Source: Bacteroidales bacterium (GTDB lineage: Bacteria > Bacteroidota > Bacteroidia > Bacteroidales > WCHB1-69). From it: a DNA stretch of 64,000 bases. This document shows positions 1-7,601 of this stretch, piece by piece. Both the position numbers and the translations under genes were made by a program. The stretch covers positions 62,001 to 126,000 of the forward strand of contig JAGCUN010000030.1 of NCBI GenBank assembly GCA_017962845.1, read 5' to 3'. How positions within the stretch are numbered: the stretch's first letter is position 1; the number at the start of each line of letters is the position of its first letter. The notes beneath the pieces are model-generated. The model was not told the origin of the DNA and made no database searches. It was given only the letters and a program-made list of their open reading frames with translations.

Positions 1-216
1 AGTGAGATACGATTTCACATCATGCTGGCGGCAGATGTCGGCAATATTTTGGAGGTCGTCGAGGGTAAAATTGGCGGCAGAGCGGGAGCGCATATTCATC
101 TTTCCCACCCCGAAATACACAGAACCCGCCCCTGCCTGGATGGCAGCGGTAAGGGCTTCATACGACCCTACGGGCGACATAATTTCGATAGGCTGAAAGA
201 GCGATTTTTCAGACAT
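1..216 (-). CDS. Peptidase U32 family protein, N-terminal 72 residues (cut by window edge)
   Basis: Reading leftward from the ATG at 216, the frame stays open to base 1 and gives MSEKSLFQPIEIMSPVGSYE followed by a segment with the GAGSVYFGVG motif. The 'E-x-M-S-P-V-G' opening and 'A-x-x-A-G-A-x-x-V-Y-F-G' are the conserved start of U32 peptidase / prephenate-dependent tRNA hydroxylation (TrhP-like) proteins. The family includes collagenase-like proteases and tRNA U34 hydroxylation enzymes; the fragment is too short to choose. It lies 21 bp downstream of the glycosyltransferase gene on the same strand and could be co-transcribed with it. The family assignment is fairly secure, the exact role is not. 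Confidence 0.8.
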   Translation of the reverse strand, partial: MSEKSLFQPIEIMSPVGSYEALTAAIQAGAGSVYFGVGKMNMRSRSAANFTLDDLQNIADICRQHDVKSYLT

Positions 217-237
217 ATATAATTAATTACTAATAAT

Positions 238-2205
238 TTACAAATTATCACCCAACTTACGGAAGCCACGGACAAGCGTCACCAGATCGGTTTTTGCGGT
301 ATAGTCGCGGGCATAGAGCTGGTCAGATTTCGATAGCATCTCATCCGTAAACTGGCAGCCTCGAAAAGCGTCGGTGGGACGCAGCACCCCAGGTTTGAGT
401 TGAGAGAGAGGGCCTTCGGCATAGACTTTCGACAAGCCCACCCAGGATTTTCCACCCGCTAACACGCTGAAAATGTTGCTAACCAATCCGCCTTTATCTT
501 TCACAAACCAGATGTCGATACCGATAAACAGCAGGAGAATGATAGCGGTCACCACGTCAAAGGCACGTTTTTTACGACGGTTGGCGGGTTGGGTGATGGA
601 GTGCAGGTCGATGGTAAATGCGGCTTCTGGCGAGAAAATCGAGCTGCTGCCGATGACCGCCATACTACCTTCAGGAGCGATTTTGAACTCCATCTGCCCG
701 GCTGGCAGCTGGCACATCAGGTCGATAATCTGTTCGGAAGAAAGGTTTTTGGAGCAGAAGATGACCTCGTTGATACGGTAGAGTGTCAGCAATTCACTGA
801 TTTGCAAGATATTGCCGATAGCTGGCGGCGTGGTAGTTCTAGTCTCTGTGTCGGTCGCGATGATACCGCAGAAGCTGCACTTGTTGTCCATCATCCTGAC
901 AATGTTGAGCACTCGTTCAGCCTCATCGGCGCTGCCCACCACGGCCACGCGCCTCAGTTCCGAGGGTTTTGATCCTGACATGCCGTGCGGCAGCAGTTTG
1001 GCGATAGAGCGCAGGAGGTTGACGGCGATCAGCGTCCACATCGTTCCCAACAGGATGACGGCGCGGGAGAATCGCAGCGACTCGGGCAGGAGGGCATAGA
1101 CGAGCAGTATGGCCACCGTGCCGAGGGCGATACCCTGGCTGGCACGGGCCGCACCGAAGGGACGTTTGTAGCCCTTGCAGATCCACACCGACAGCAGCCA
1201 TACCAAAATATAGAGCGGCAGCACGGCATAAAAATAGTGGTGTGGGAACGCGCTCTCGCGCCCGGCCAATACGGTATGGTTCCAATATTGTGCCAGGAAG
1301 AAAAGACCGGCATAGGCCACCAAAGCATCAGCGGCAGGCAGCAGCAGCCGGCTAAGAATCCTCTTCAAGGCTGCCAACGACGCTCTGAACCATATCGCAC
1401 AGTTAATCAAAAAGTTGAATAATTTCGCATTATTTTTGGAGAAGTGCTTGGAGGCGAAAATCTGCATGGCCTTATAAAACACATGCACATAGTTCAGACT
1501 TCCTTTCTTCGTACTTTCACCTTTATAATGAATGATGCGGGTCTTGGGGAAATAGTAGTTTTTATAACCGCCTTTTAAAATCCTGTACGACAGGTCGATA
1601 TCCTCTCCATACATGAAATAGTCCTCGTCGAGCAGTCCAATCTTGTCGAGCACGCTACGACGCAGCAGCATGAAGGCGCCGGACAGCACCTCCACGGAAT
1701 GAATCTCATCGTTGCTGAGGTAGGTAAGATGGTAGGTGCCGAATTTGCGGGAGTGGGGGAAAAGTTTGGAGAGGCCGAACAGTTTGTAGAAGGCGACGGA
1801 GGGGAGCGGGATGCCGCGTTTTGACTCGGGGAGGAACTCGCCTTGTCCGTTCACCATCTTCACACCGAGGCCGCCCGCGTCGGGAGTGGCATCCATGAAG
1901 GCGAGGCACTTCTCGAAGGTGTCCTCCTCCACCACGGTGTCGGGGTTGAGCAGCAGCACATATTCGCCGGTGGATTCGCGGATGGCCTGGTTGTTGGCCT
2001 TCGCGAAGCCCACATTCTCCTTATTGGCCATCACCCGCACCTGCGGAAACTTCTCCGCCAGCATCGCCAAAGAGTGGTCAACGGAGTTGTTGTCCACCAC
2101 AATCACCTCAGCCTCAATGCCATTAAGTGCCTTATAGACCGAAATGAGGGCCTGCTCCAAAAAATGTTCGACATTATAATTGACGATGATGATGCTCAGC
2201 TTCAT
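238..2205 (-). CDS. Family 2 glycosyltransferase fused to a WbaP-like membrane and nucleotide-binding region
   Basis: A 655-residue protein. Residues 1 to about 250 are a GT2 (GT-A fold) domain of the rhamnosyltransferase-like group: MKLSIIIVNYNVE start, VVDNNS, LLLNPDTVV and the GEDIDLSYRI acid pair. It probably transfers a sugar to a lipid-linked or surface polysaccharide on the cytoplasmic face. After it come several hydrophobic segments (about 280-420), a Rossmann-like region (RRVAVVGSADEAERV) like the middle domain of polyisoprenyl-phosphate sugar-1-phosphate transferases, and a C-terminal KRAFDVVTAIILLL segment that recalls the membrane start of the PglC/WbaP catalytic domain. The catalytic core of that domain (P-x-x-F-x-Q-x-R and the Asp-Glu pair) is not present, so the C-terminal half looks like a degenerate scaffold. 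It is 10 bp downstream of psd and probably in the same transcript. Confidence 0.8.
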   Translation of the reverse strand: MKLSIIIVNYNVEHFLEQALISVYKALNGIEAEVIVVDNNSVDHSLAMLAEKFPQVRVMANKENVGFAKANNQAIRESTGEYVLLLNPDTVVEEDTFEKCLAFMDATPDAGGLGVKMVNGQGEFLPESKRGIPLPSVAFYKLFGLSKLFPHSRKFGTYHLTYLSNDEIHSVEVLSGAFMLLRRSVLDKIGLLDEDYFMYGEDIDLSYRILKGGYKNYYFPKTRIIHYKGESTKKGSLNYVHVFYKAMQIFASKHFSKNNAKLFNFLINCAIWFRASLAALKRILSRLLLPAADALVAYAGLFFLAQYWNHTVLAGRESAFPHHYFYAVLPLYILVWLLSVWICKGYKRPFGAARASQGIALGTVAILLVYALLPESLRFSRAVILLGTMWTLIAVNLLRSIAKLLPHGMSGSKPSELRRVAVVGSADEAERVLNIVRMMDNKCSFCGIIATDTETRTTTPPAIGNILQISELLTLYRINEVIFCSKNLSSEQIIDLMCQLPAGQMEFKIAPEGSMAVIGSSSIFSPEAAFTIDLHSITQPANRRKKRAFDVVTAIILLLFIGIDIWFVKDKGGLVSNIFSVLAGGKSWVGLSKVYAEGPLSQLKPGVLRPTDAFRGCQFTDEMLSKSDQLYARDYTAKTDLVTLVRGFRKLGDNL

Positions 2206-2215
2206 TGTGCAGATG

Positions 2216-2872
2216 TTAGAAATAGGCCAGCACGGTCTTCTGCGTGCGCACCTTGTCCCCTACTTTCACATTCACTTCCGCATTCAGCGGCAGGAACACA
2301 TCCACACGGGAGCCGAAGCGGATCATGCCCATCTCCTCGCCCTGCTGCACCTGGTTGCCCGGCTGCGGGTAGGAAACGATACGACGTGCCACGAAGCCCG
2401 CAATCTGTCGGAAAAGCACCACATCGTTCTCATTGCGGCGCACCACCACGGTATTGTGTTCATTGTCCAAAGAAGATTTGGGAAGATGGGCCACAAAATA
2501 TTTTCCAGGATGGTAGGCCACGTATTCGATGTTGCCAGAGATCGGATAAAAGTTCACATGCACATTATACACCGACATAAACACCGAAATCTTGATACGT
2601 GAATCCTTGAAATACTCATATTCGGTCGCTTCTTCGATAGAAATCACCGTACCGTCGGCGGGCGACAACACTCCATTCTCCACTCGATTGATATGACGAC
2701 GCGGCACACGGAAGAAGCGAATGACCGTATAGAAAGGAAGCAGCAACAGGATGGTCACCACCACATTCACCCACACATTTAAGTCAGTAAAATAGTAATA
2801 GAGAAAGAGGCAAACTGCCTCTATAGCAGCTGCAACAGCTATTGGTAAGAATCCCTCTTTATGTAATCGCAT
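2216..2872 (-). CDS. psd: Phosphatidylserine decarboxylase proenzyme
   Basis: Makes phosphatidylethanolamine from phosphatidylserine at the inner membrane. The protein is the short 218-residue form. It starts MRLHKEGFLPIA, has two N-terminal hydrophobic stretches (about 12-25 and 33-50), the LSPADG motif, the NVHVNFYPISG motif, and the self-cleavage site FGSR near residue 187, where cleavage between Gly and Ser would create the pyruvoyl group. The ATG at 2872 is preferred to an upstream TTG at 2893 because that TTG lies inside the -7 promoter box (2891-2898). It is followed after 10 bp by the glycosyltransferase, with which it probably forms an operon. Confidence 0.93.
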   Translation of the reverse strand: MRLHKEGFLPIAVAAAIEAVCLFLYYYFTDLNVWVNVVVTILLLLPFYTVIRFFRVPRRHINRVENGVLSPADGTVISIEEATEYEYFKDSRIKISVFMSVYNVHVNFYPISGNIEYVAYHPGKYFVAHLPKSSLDNEHNTVVVRRNENDVVLFRQIAGFVARRIVSYPQPGNQVQQGEEMGMIRFGSRVDVFLPLNAEVNVKVGDKVRTQKTVLAYF

Positions 2873-2890
2873 AGTCAAAATTTCTGAGTG

Positions 2891-2898
2891 CAAAAATA
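2891..2898 (-). promoter_or_regulatory. Bacteroidetes -7 promoter box for psd
   Basis: TATTTTTG on the minus strand, 19 bp before the psd ATG. The surrounding 20-mer AAAGTTGTATTTTTGCACTC is identical to that at the rpsA promoter. Confidence 0.7.
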
Positions 2899-2953
2899 CA
2901 ACTTTCTATTGAAATATAAAGACATGGATTTTCGATTATTATGAGTAACCATG

Positions 2954-3640
2954 TTAATCCGCAGTCTCAGGGACATCGTATCGTTTGTCCAGTTCAGCAA
3001 TGTTTATGAGGTTTTTATTAATATCCACATTCAAAAACTGTCCGCCCTTGGCCTTCACCTTCCAGATATAGACGCCATCGGTCTTCACCAATACGCTGTC
3101 GGTCACTTCGCGCTTGCGACTCCAGGCACGCAGGGCCGTATGGGTGTCCTTATTGTACAGGCGCACATTGGCGGGCGCGCTCACCTTATAATCCACATAA
3201 ATCATCGTACCCTTCGGCACATAGAAAGCATATTCAATTTCATCATCAAATTGCAGCTCATTTTCATACACCAAAGTGCGCCGCACCGAAGAAAGGTTTT
3301 CAGCAATAACCCCACGGAGCACCTGCCGTAACGAATCGACGCGGTACTTGTGGTGCGCGCAGAACTTGCGGGCATCGTCTGACAATCCAGATGCATCGTA
3401 GGTAAATACCAGTCCATCGTACTGTTCCACCAGAAGTTGTAAGTCATTGTCGGAAGCGGTGATACGATAACTTTTCAAGGTAGAAGGGGCCTCATCCAAC
3501 AACGAAGAGGTGGACCAATAGTTTTCCTTCACCTCATAAGGAAGTCCCAAAGTATCAACTGTATCGGCAGTTTTTTTTGACGAACAACCTGCCAAGATCA
3601 GCATTCCCACTATAACAATACACAAACGACGAGCCAGCAT
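2954..3640 (-). CDS. Lipoprotein of unknown function
   Basis: A 228-residue protein with a lipoprotein signal peptide: MLARRLCIVIVGMLILAGCS, where Cys sits in an LAGC lipobox. The mature part is mixed alpha/beta without a motif I recognise. It should be anchored to the inner or outer membrane facing the periplasm. The ATG at 3640 is preferred over an in-frame TTG three codons upstream. It starts 11 bp after the nqrB stop and is probably read from the nqrAB transcript; it occupies the place where nqrC would be expected but does not resemble NqrC. Confidence 0.75.
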   Translation of the reverse strand: MLARRLCIVIVGMLILAGCSSKKTADTVDTLGLPYEVKENYWSTSSLLDEAPSTLKSYRITASDNDLQLLVEQYDGLVFTYDASGLSDDARKFCAHHKYRVDSLRQVLRGVIAENLSSVRRTLVYENELQFDDEIEYAFYVPKGTMIYVDYKVSAPANVRLYNKDTHTALRAWSRKREVTDSVLVKTDGVYIWKVKAKGGQFLNVDINKNLINIAELDKRYDVPETAD

Positions 3641-3651
3641 CAGTAACAAAT

Positions 3652-4790
3652 TTAGAGGTTAATTCGATTTTTCATAAGACGTTTTTTCCTTTTCTTCACC
3701 GTAACCCGCACCACGCAATAGTCAATCAGCGGGGCGAAAACGTTCATCATCAGGATGGCGAGCATCATGCCTTCCGGGTAGCCATGGTTGGCCACGCGTA
3801 TCACAATGGCCAGGATGCCCACCAGCAGTCCGAAGACATACTTGCCAGCGGAAGTGTGCGCTGCCGTGACGGGATCGGTAGCCATGAAGACGGCACCGAA
3901 GAGGAAGCCGCCCATGATGATATGTTGCCAGCCGCAGAACGGGGTAACGCCGCAATGGAACAGGATTTCGGCCATCGCCCAGCCACCGAAAATGGCCGTC
4001 AGCATAATCTTCCAGCTGGCCCTTGCGTCAGCAGGAGGATGAGGGCACCGATAAGGATAGCGATTTTGGAGGTTTCGCCGATACAACCGGGGACAGTGCC
4101 GACAAACATCTCCATGAACGAGGGCATCTGGCCGGTGGCACCGCTGGCGGCCAGAGCCAGAGGCGTGGCACCACTGACGGCATCGGGAGCACCAGAAATC
4201 CACACCGCATCGCCGGAAATCACTGACGGATAGGCGAAAAAGACGAATGCTCGCGCCACCAGAGCGGGGTTCAGGAAGTTGTAACCTGTGCCGCCGAAAA
4301 CCTCTTTGGCAAACAAGACCGAGAAGGCGGTGGCAACGGCCACCATCCATAACGGCACATCGGGCGGCATAATCATCGGGATCAGGAAACCGGTCACAAA
4401 GAACCCTTCGGCAACCTGATGTCCGCGCCGCTGGGCGAAAATCACCTCGATAGTAAGTCCCGATACGTAGGTTACTACCACCATCGGAAGCCACTTCAGC
4501 AACCCATATCCCACACATTTCCAAAAGCTTGCACTTTCACCCAACGCAATGTAGTGCTGACTTCCCACATTCCAAATCCCGAAACAAAGCGCAGGCAACA
4601 GGGCGATCATCACCGTAATCATCACGCGCTTCATATCCACCGCATCGCGCACATGGCTCCCGCCTTTCGTCACCGTTTTGGGAGTCAGGAAGAAGCTGTC
4701 GATGGCATCATACAACGAAGAGAGGAAGTGCAACGGCTTGCCTTTCTCGAAATAGGTGCTGAATTTGTCGCTGAGTTGGGAGAGTTTCAT
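3652..4790 (-). pseudogene. nqrB: Na+-translocating NADH:quinone reductase subunit B, frameshifted
   Basis: NqrB is a membrane subunit of the sodium pump Na+-NQR and binds FMN and riboflavin. The N-terminal part (start MKLSQLSDKF, ATG at 4790) is clear: the SGAT motif with the FMN-linking Thr (residue 209), GGTGYNFLNPAL, and several membrane spans. At about 4025 the frame breaks: after LLLT the family sequence continues in another frame as RASWKIMLTAIFGG through GYPEGMMLAILMMN to a stop at 3652. Adding one base (for example ACGCA to ACGGCA) would restore a protein of about 385 residues, the family's normal length. Either a real loss-of-function mutation or a sequencing error. Follows nqrA after 4 bp. 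The usual nqrCDEF genes do not follow. Confidence 0.85.
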
Positions 4791-4794
4791 GGCA

Positions 4795-6144
4795 TCAACG
4801 GTTTTCATTCAAAATTTCACGCAATCCCTCCCGAATCATTTCCTGACAAGGCATCTTGGAAGGACACACCACTTCACAAAGTGCAAAATCCTCATCATCA
4901 ACCTCATAAATACCCAAATCTTCCATCAGCTCAATGTTGTGAGTTTTGCATGCCTTCAGCAATTCCAAAGGAAGAATGGACTGATAGGGAAAGACCTTAT
5001 CATACACGCCTGTCATGACGAAGTTGCGCTGGTCGCCATGCTGAGAGGTGTTGAAATTGAAAATGTGGTGCTTGACCAGCCAGGCGAGGAAGGTATGAGA
5101 GAAGCTCCATTTATGAAGATTCGGCCGTAGCCAGCCCAAAACTTCTCGCTCGCCGCCTTCCGGCAGAAGTGTCAGCTGGGCATCATAGAAGCGGGGAGTG
5201 ACATAGTCGCCCACAGCCGTTCCCGACAGCACATTGCCGCTGATGATTCGCACGTGTTCCTCTGATAGATTATGGTCGAAAGAGCGGCTGACATCCATAC
5301 CCAAAGTGGTGGAATAGTAATGAGGATGGCGGATGGCAGGTCCTGTCAATGCGAAAATACGGTTGAAGGTCAGTTCACCTTTCGACAGGAGCCGCCCTAT
5401 CTGCGCCACGTTCCACGGCTGGATGTACCAAACAATGTCGCCCTTGTCGAGCGGAGAGATCCTATGGATTTGCGGACCGAGGTTCCCGGCGGGGTGCGGC
5501 CCGGTGAAATATTGCAACTGCACATCATGCAGCGACTCCAAGAAGAGGTTATCCTCTTTATGGCTCATACAGAGATGGATAGGCACTTTGTCGCCCACCA
5601 AAAGTCGGAGGGCACGCAAGCCGGCCAACAGATTATCGCGGTGCTCGTTGAGCAGCATCTTGTAGGAAGGAGCGAGCGGGGCGGAGTCGAAACACGGGAT
5701 GAAAAGGGCCTTGGGATGGTCGTCGGGGCGGGCGATGATGGAAAACGGTCGTTGCCGCATGGAAGGCCATAAGCCGTACTGTAACAAGAGGTTACGCAAA
5801 GTCTCAGGAGTGGTAGGCGGATTGAAATCCACCTTACGGATAGTCGGCTGGTTGCGGTCCACCGACAGGATGATACACTCCACCACGCGCTTTTCACCCC
5901 TAACAATCTCACATACAGTCCCTTCTACTGGTGAAACAAACACAATGCGTTCATCGAATTTGTCGGCAAATAGCGGCGTGCCCACCTGCACCGAGTCGCC
6001 GGGCTGTACCAGCATTTTGGGGGTGAGCCACCGGTAATCGGTCGGACGGATATAGCAACATTCCGACGGCGGCAAAGCATCCACCATCGGGAGCGGCGCA
6101 CCTGCCAAGTGCAAATCCAGACCTTTCCGAATCCGATACTCCAT
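4795..6144 (-). CDS. nqrA: Na+-translocating NADH:quinone reductase subunit A
   Basis: The 449-residue peripheral subunit of the Na+-NQR respiratory complex, involved in ubiquinone/menaquinone binding at the cytoplasmic face. Family marks are the N-terminal IRKGLDLHLAG, the SPVEGTVCEI lipoyl-like turn, and the GPHPAGNLGPQIHRI motif, close to NqrA and distinct from RnfC (no 4Fe-4S cysteine motifs). Full length. It heads a leftward unit with nqrB, and a -7 box (6175-6182) lies 31 bp before its ATG. No CDEF genes are in the window. Confidence 0.92.
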   Translation of the reverse strand: MEYRIRKGLDLHLAGAPLPMVDALPPSECCYIRPTDYRWLTPKMLVQPGDSVQVGTPLFADKFDERIVFVSPVEGTVCEIVRGEKRVVECIILSVDRNQPTIRKVDFNPPTTPETLRNLLLQYGLWPSMRQRPFSIIARPDDHPKALFIPCFDSAPLAPSYKMLLNEHRDNLLAGLRALRLLVGDKVPIHLCMSHKEDNLFLESLHDVQLQYFTGPHPAGNLGPQIHRISPLDKGDIVWYIQPWNVAQIGRLLSKGELTFNRIFALTGPAIRHPHYYSTTLGMDVSRSFDHNLSEEHVRIISGNVLSGTAVGDYVTPRFYDAQLTLLPEGGEREVLGWLRPNLHKWSFSHTFLAWLVKHHIFNFNTSQHGDQRNFVMTGVYDKVFPYQSILPLELLKACKTHNIELMEDLGIYEVDDEDFALCEVVCPSKMPCQEMIREGLREILNENR

Positions 6145-6174
6145 GAATTATTTTGTGCTTAAATAAGTTAGGGG

Positions 6175-6182
6175 CAAAAATA
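6175..6182 (-). promoter_or_regulatory. -7 promoter box for nqrA
   Basis: TATTTTTG on the minus strand preceded by T-rich sequence and TTG, in the 52-bp gap between the phosphopantetheinyl transferase stop and nqrA. Confidence 0.6.
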
Positions 6183-6196
6183 CAAAAAAATATCTA

Positions 6197-6772
6197 TCAT
6201 TTTACACAAACTGACAGATAACCGTCAATTTCAGCGATATATTCTGTAATTATTTTATAATCAGTATAATAAGAAAGAATTTCTCGCAAATCTTCGCGGA
6301 TACCCACGCCCGTGCATTTCAACAACGCCTCTTTGCGGGTCCACAGGCGTATGAACTCGAGTTCAGCATCAGCAGAAGAACGAATCAACGACAACTCTTC
6401 AGCACAACAAACCCGTTCCATCAGTGCCTGACTCACAGGGCGGCGGCACTCTATATCAATCCCCACTTCGGCATGGTGCAAAGCCACTGCCACAGCCTTT
6501 TTACAATGGCTTATATTAAAATGAAGACTGGGATAATTGCTCAAATGCGGCTTCCCATTTTCATCATATTGAAAGAGTGGCAATTGTTTCAAACACCCTT
6601 CCTCACGCATCATTTCCACCAAAAGCTCATACGCTGCCGCCTTCTCTCTCCTACCCTGCAGATGATTGATTTTCAATATATTATCCACCCGTTCCTGTGG
6701 AAACCACGACAGACATTCGGCCATTTTTGCCTCATCATACTGCTCCAGTCCGGCTCGATAACGGTAAATCAT
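6197..6772 (-). CDS. 4'-phosphopantetheinyl transferase (Sfp/AcpT-like)
   Basis: Transfers 4'-phosphopantetheine from CoA to a serine of a carrier protein (acyl carrier or peptidyl carrier). The 191-residue protein has GKPHL (74-78), FNISHC (85-90), the metal-binding VGIDIE (103-108) and WTRKEALLK (144-152), the Sfp-type hallmarks. The start is taken as the ATG at 6772, which overlaps the rsmA stop in an ATGA arrangement and so suggests translational coupling. No polyketide or peptide synthetase lies nearby, so its target is probably the fatty-acid ACP or a distant cluster. Confidence 0.88.
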   Translation of the reverse strand: MIYRYRAGLEQYDEAKMAECLSWFPQERVDNILKINHLQGRREKAAAYELLVEMMREEGCLKQLPLFQYDENGKPHLSNYPSLHFNISHCKKAVAVALHHAEVGIDIECRRPVSQALMERVCCAEELSLIRSSADAELEFIRLWTRKEALLKCTGVGIREDLREILSYYTDYKIITEYIAEIDGYLSVCVK

Positions 6773-7536
6773 CGCACAATGTTTTCGCAAATCAGTTCAA
6801 ACTCGGCCACGCCCAACTGTTCAGGACGTTTCGACAGCAGTTCGTTCTCCTTAAACTCAGGAGTGAACTCAAAGGATTTCAATGAGTTGCGCAACGTTTT
6901 ACGCCGCTGGTTGAAGGCCGTTTTCACCACATTTTTGAAAAGAGTTTCATCGCAATGCAGTCGCTTTTCGGGGTTGCGGGTGATGCGGATGACGGCGGAT
7001 TTCACCTTGGGCGGCGGATTGAAGGAGTGTTCATGGACGGTGAAAAGGTATTCGATGTCGAAGAAGGCCTGCAACAGCACGCTGAGAATGCCGTACATTT
7101 TTTTTCCGGGTGCGGAGGCCACCCGTTTGGCCACCTCCTTTTGGAACATCCCCACCGTTTCCAATACCAAATCCTTATTTTCCAATATTTTAAATAAGAT
7201 TTGGGAAGAGATATTGTAGGGGAAATTGCCAATAATGCTGAGGGGCTGGGAATAGAGTTCTTCGAGATGGAGTTTCAGAAAATCGGTGGCCAGAATACGG
7301 TCATGCAGCTCGGGGAAATGCTGCTGAAGGTAGGCCACCGACTCGCGGTCGATCTCTACTACCCTGAAGTCGATGCCAGGGCGTTGCAACAAGAAACGGG
7401 TCAGCACGCCCATGCCGGGACCGATTTCCAGCACATTGGGATACGGAGCCTGAAGGCTATCGACAATCTGTTTGGCAATTCCGTCATCGATGAGGAAGTG
7501 CTGTCCGAGCGCTTTTTTGGGGGTGACTTGCTGCAT
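6769..7536 (-). CDS. rsmA: 16S rRNA (adenine1518/1519-N6)-dimethyltransferase
   Basis: Dimethylates two adjacent adenines in the 3' hairpin of 16S rRNA during 30S maturation. Residues LGQHFLID (10-17), VLEIGPGMGVLT (35-46, SAM site), VVEID and the catalytic NFPYNIS (104-110) are all present; the 255-residue length is normal. It ends in an ATGA overlap with the phosphopantetheinyl transferase gene and begins 65 bp after rpsA, with a terminator-like hairpin between. Confidence 0.95.
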   Translation of the reverse strand: MQQVTPKKALGQHFLIDDGIAKQIVDSLQAPYPNVLEIGPGMGVLTRFLLQRPGIDFRVVEIDRESVAYLQQHFPELHDRILATDFLKLHLEELYSQPLSIIGNFPYNISSQILFKILENKDLVLETVGMFQKEVAKRVASAPGKKMYGILSVLLQAFFDIEYLFTVHEHSFNPPPKVKSAVIRITRNPEKRLHCDETLFKNVVKTAFNQRRKTLRNSLKSFEFTPEFKENELLSKRPEQLGVAEFELICENIVR

Positions 7537-7554
7537 GGGTTGTGGTATTTAAAA

Positions 7555-7582
7555 GAAATGCCCGCCTCACGGCAGGCATTTC
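7555..7582 (-). terminator. Hairpin terminator after rpsA
   Basis: GAAATGCCTGCC, a 4-base loop, then GGCGGGCATTTC on the minus strand, followed by TTTT. The 12-bp stem has one wobble. It lies 20 bp past the rpsA stop and would end or attenuate the rpsA transcript before rsmA. Confidence 0.75.
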
Positions 7583-7601
7583 ATATTCATACTTATAAAG
7601 A

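Noticed and set aside
2873..2893. TTG start for psd
   Set aside because: It lies inside the -7 promoter box and so could not be translated from this promoter.
2954..3640. Lipoprotein as a divergent nqrC
   Set aside because: Lipobox and sequence do not match NqrC (no FMN-binding SGAT near the C-terminus).
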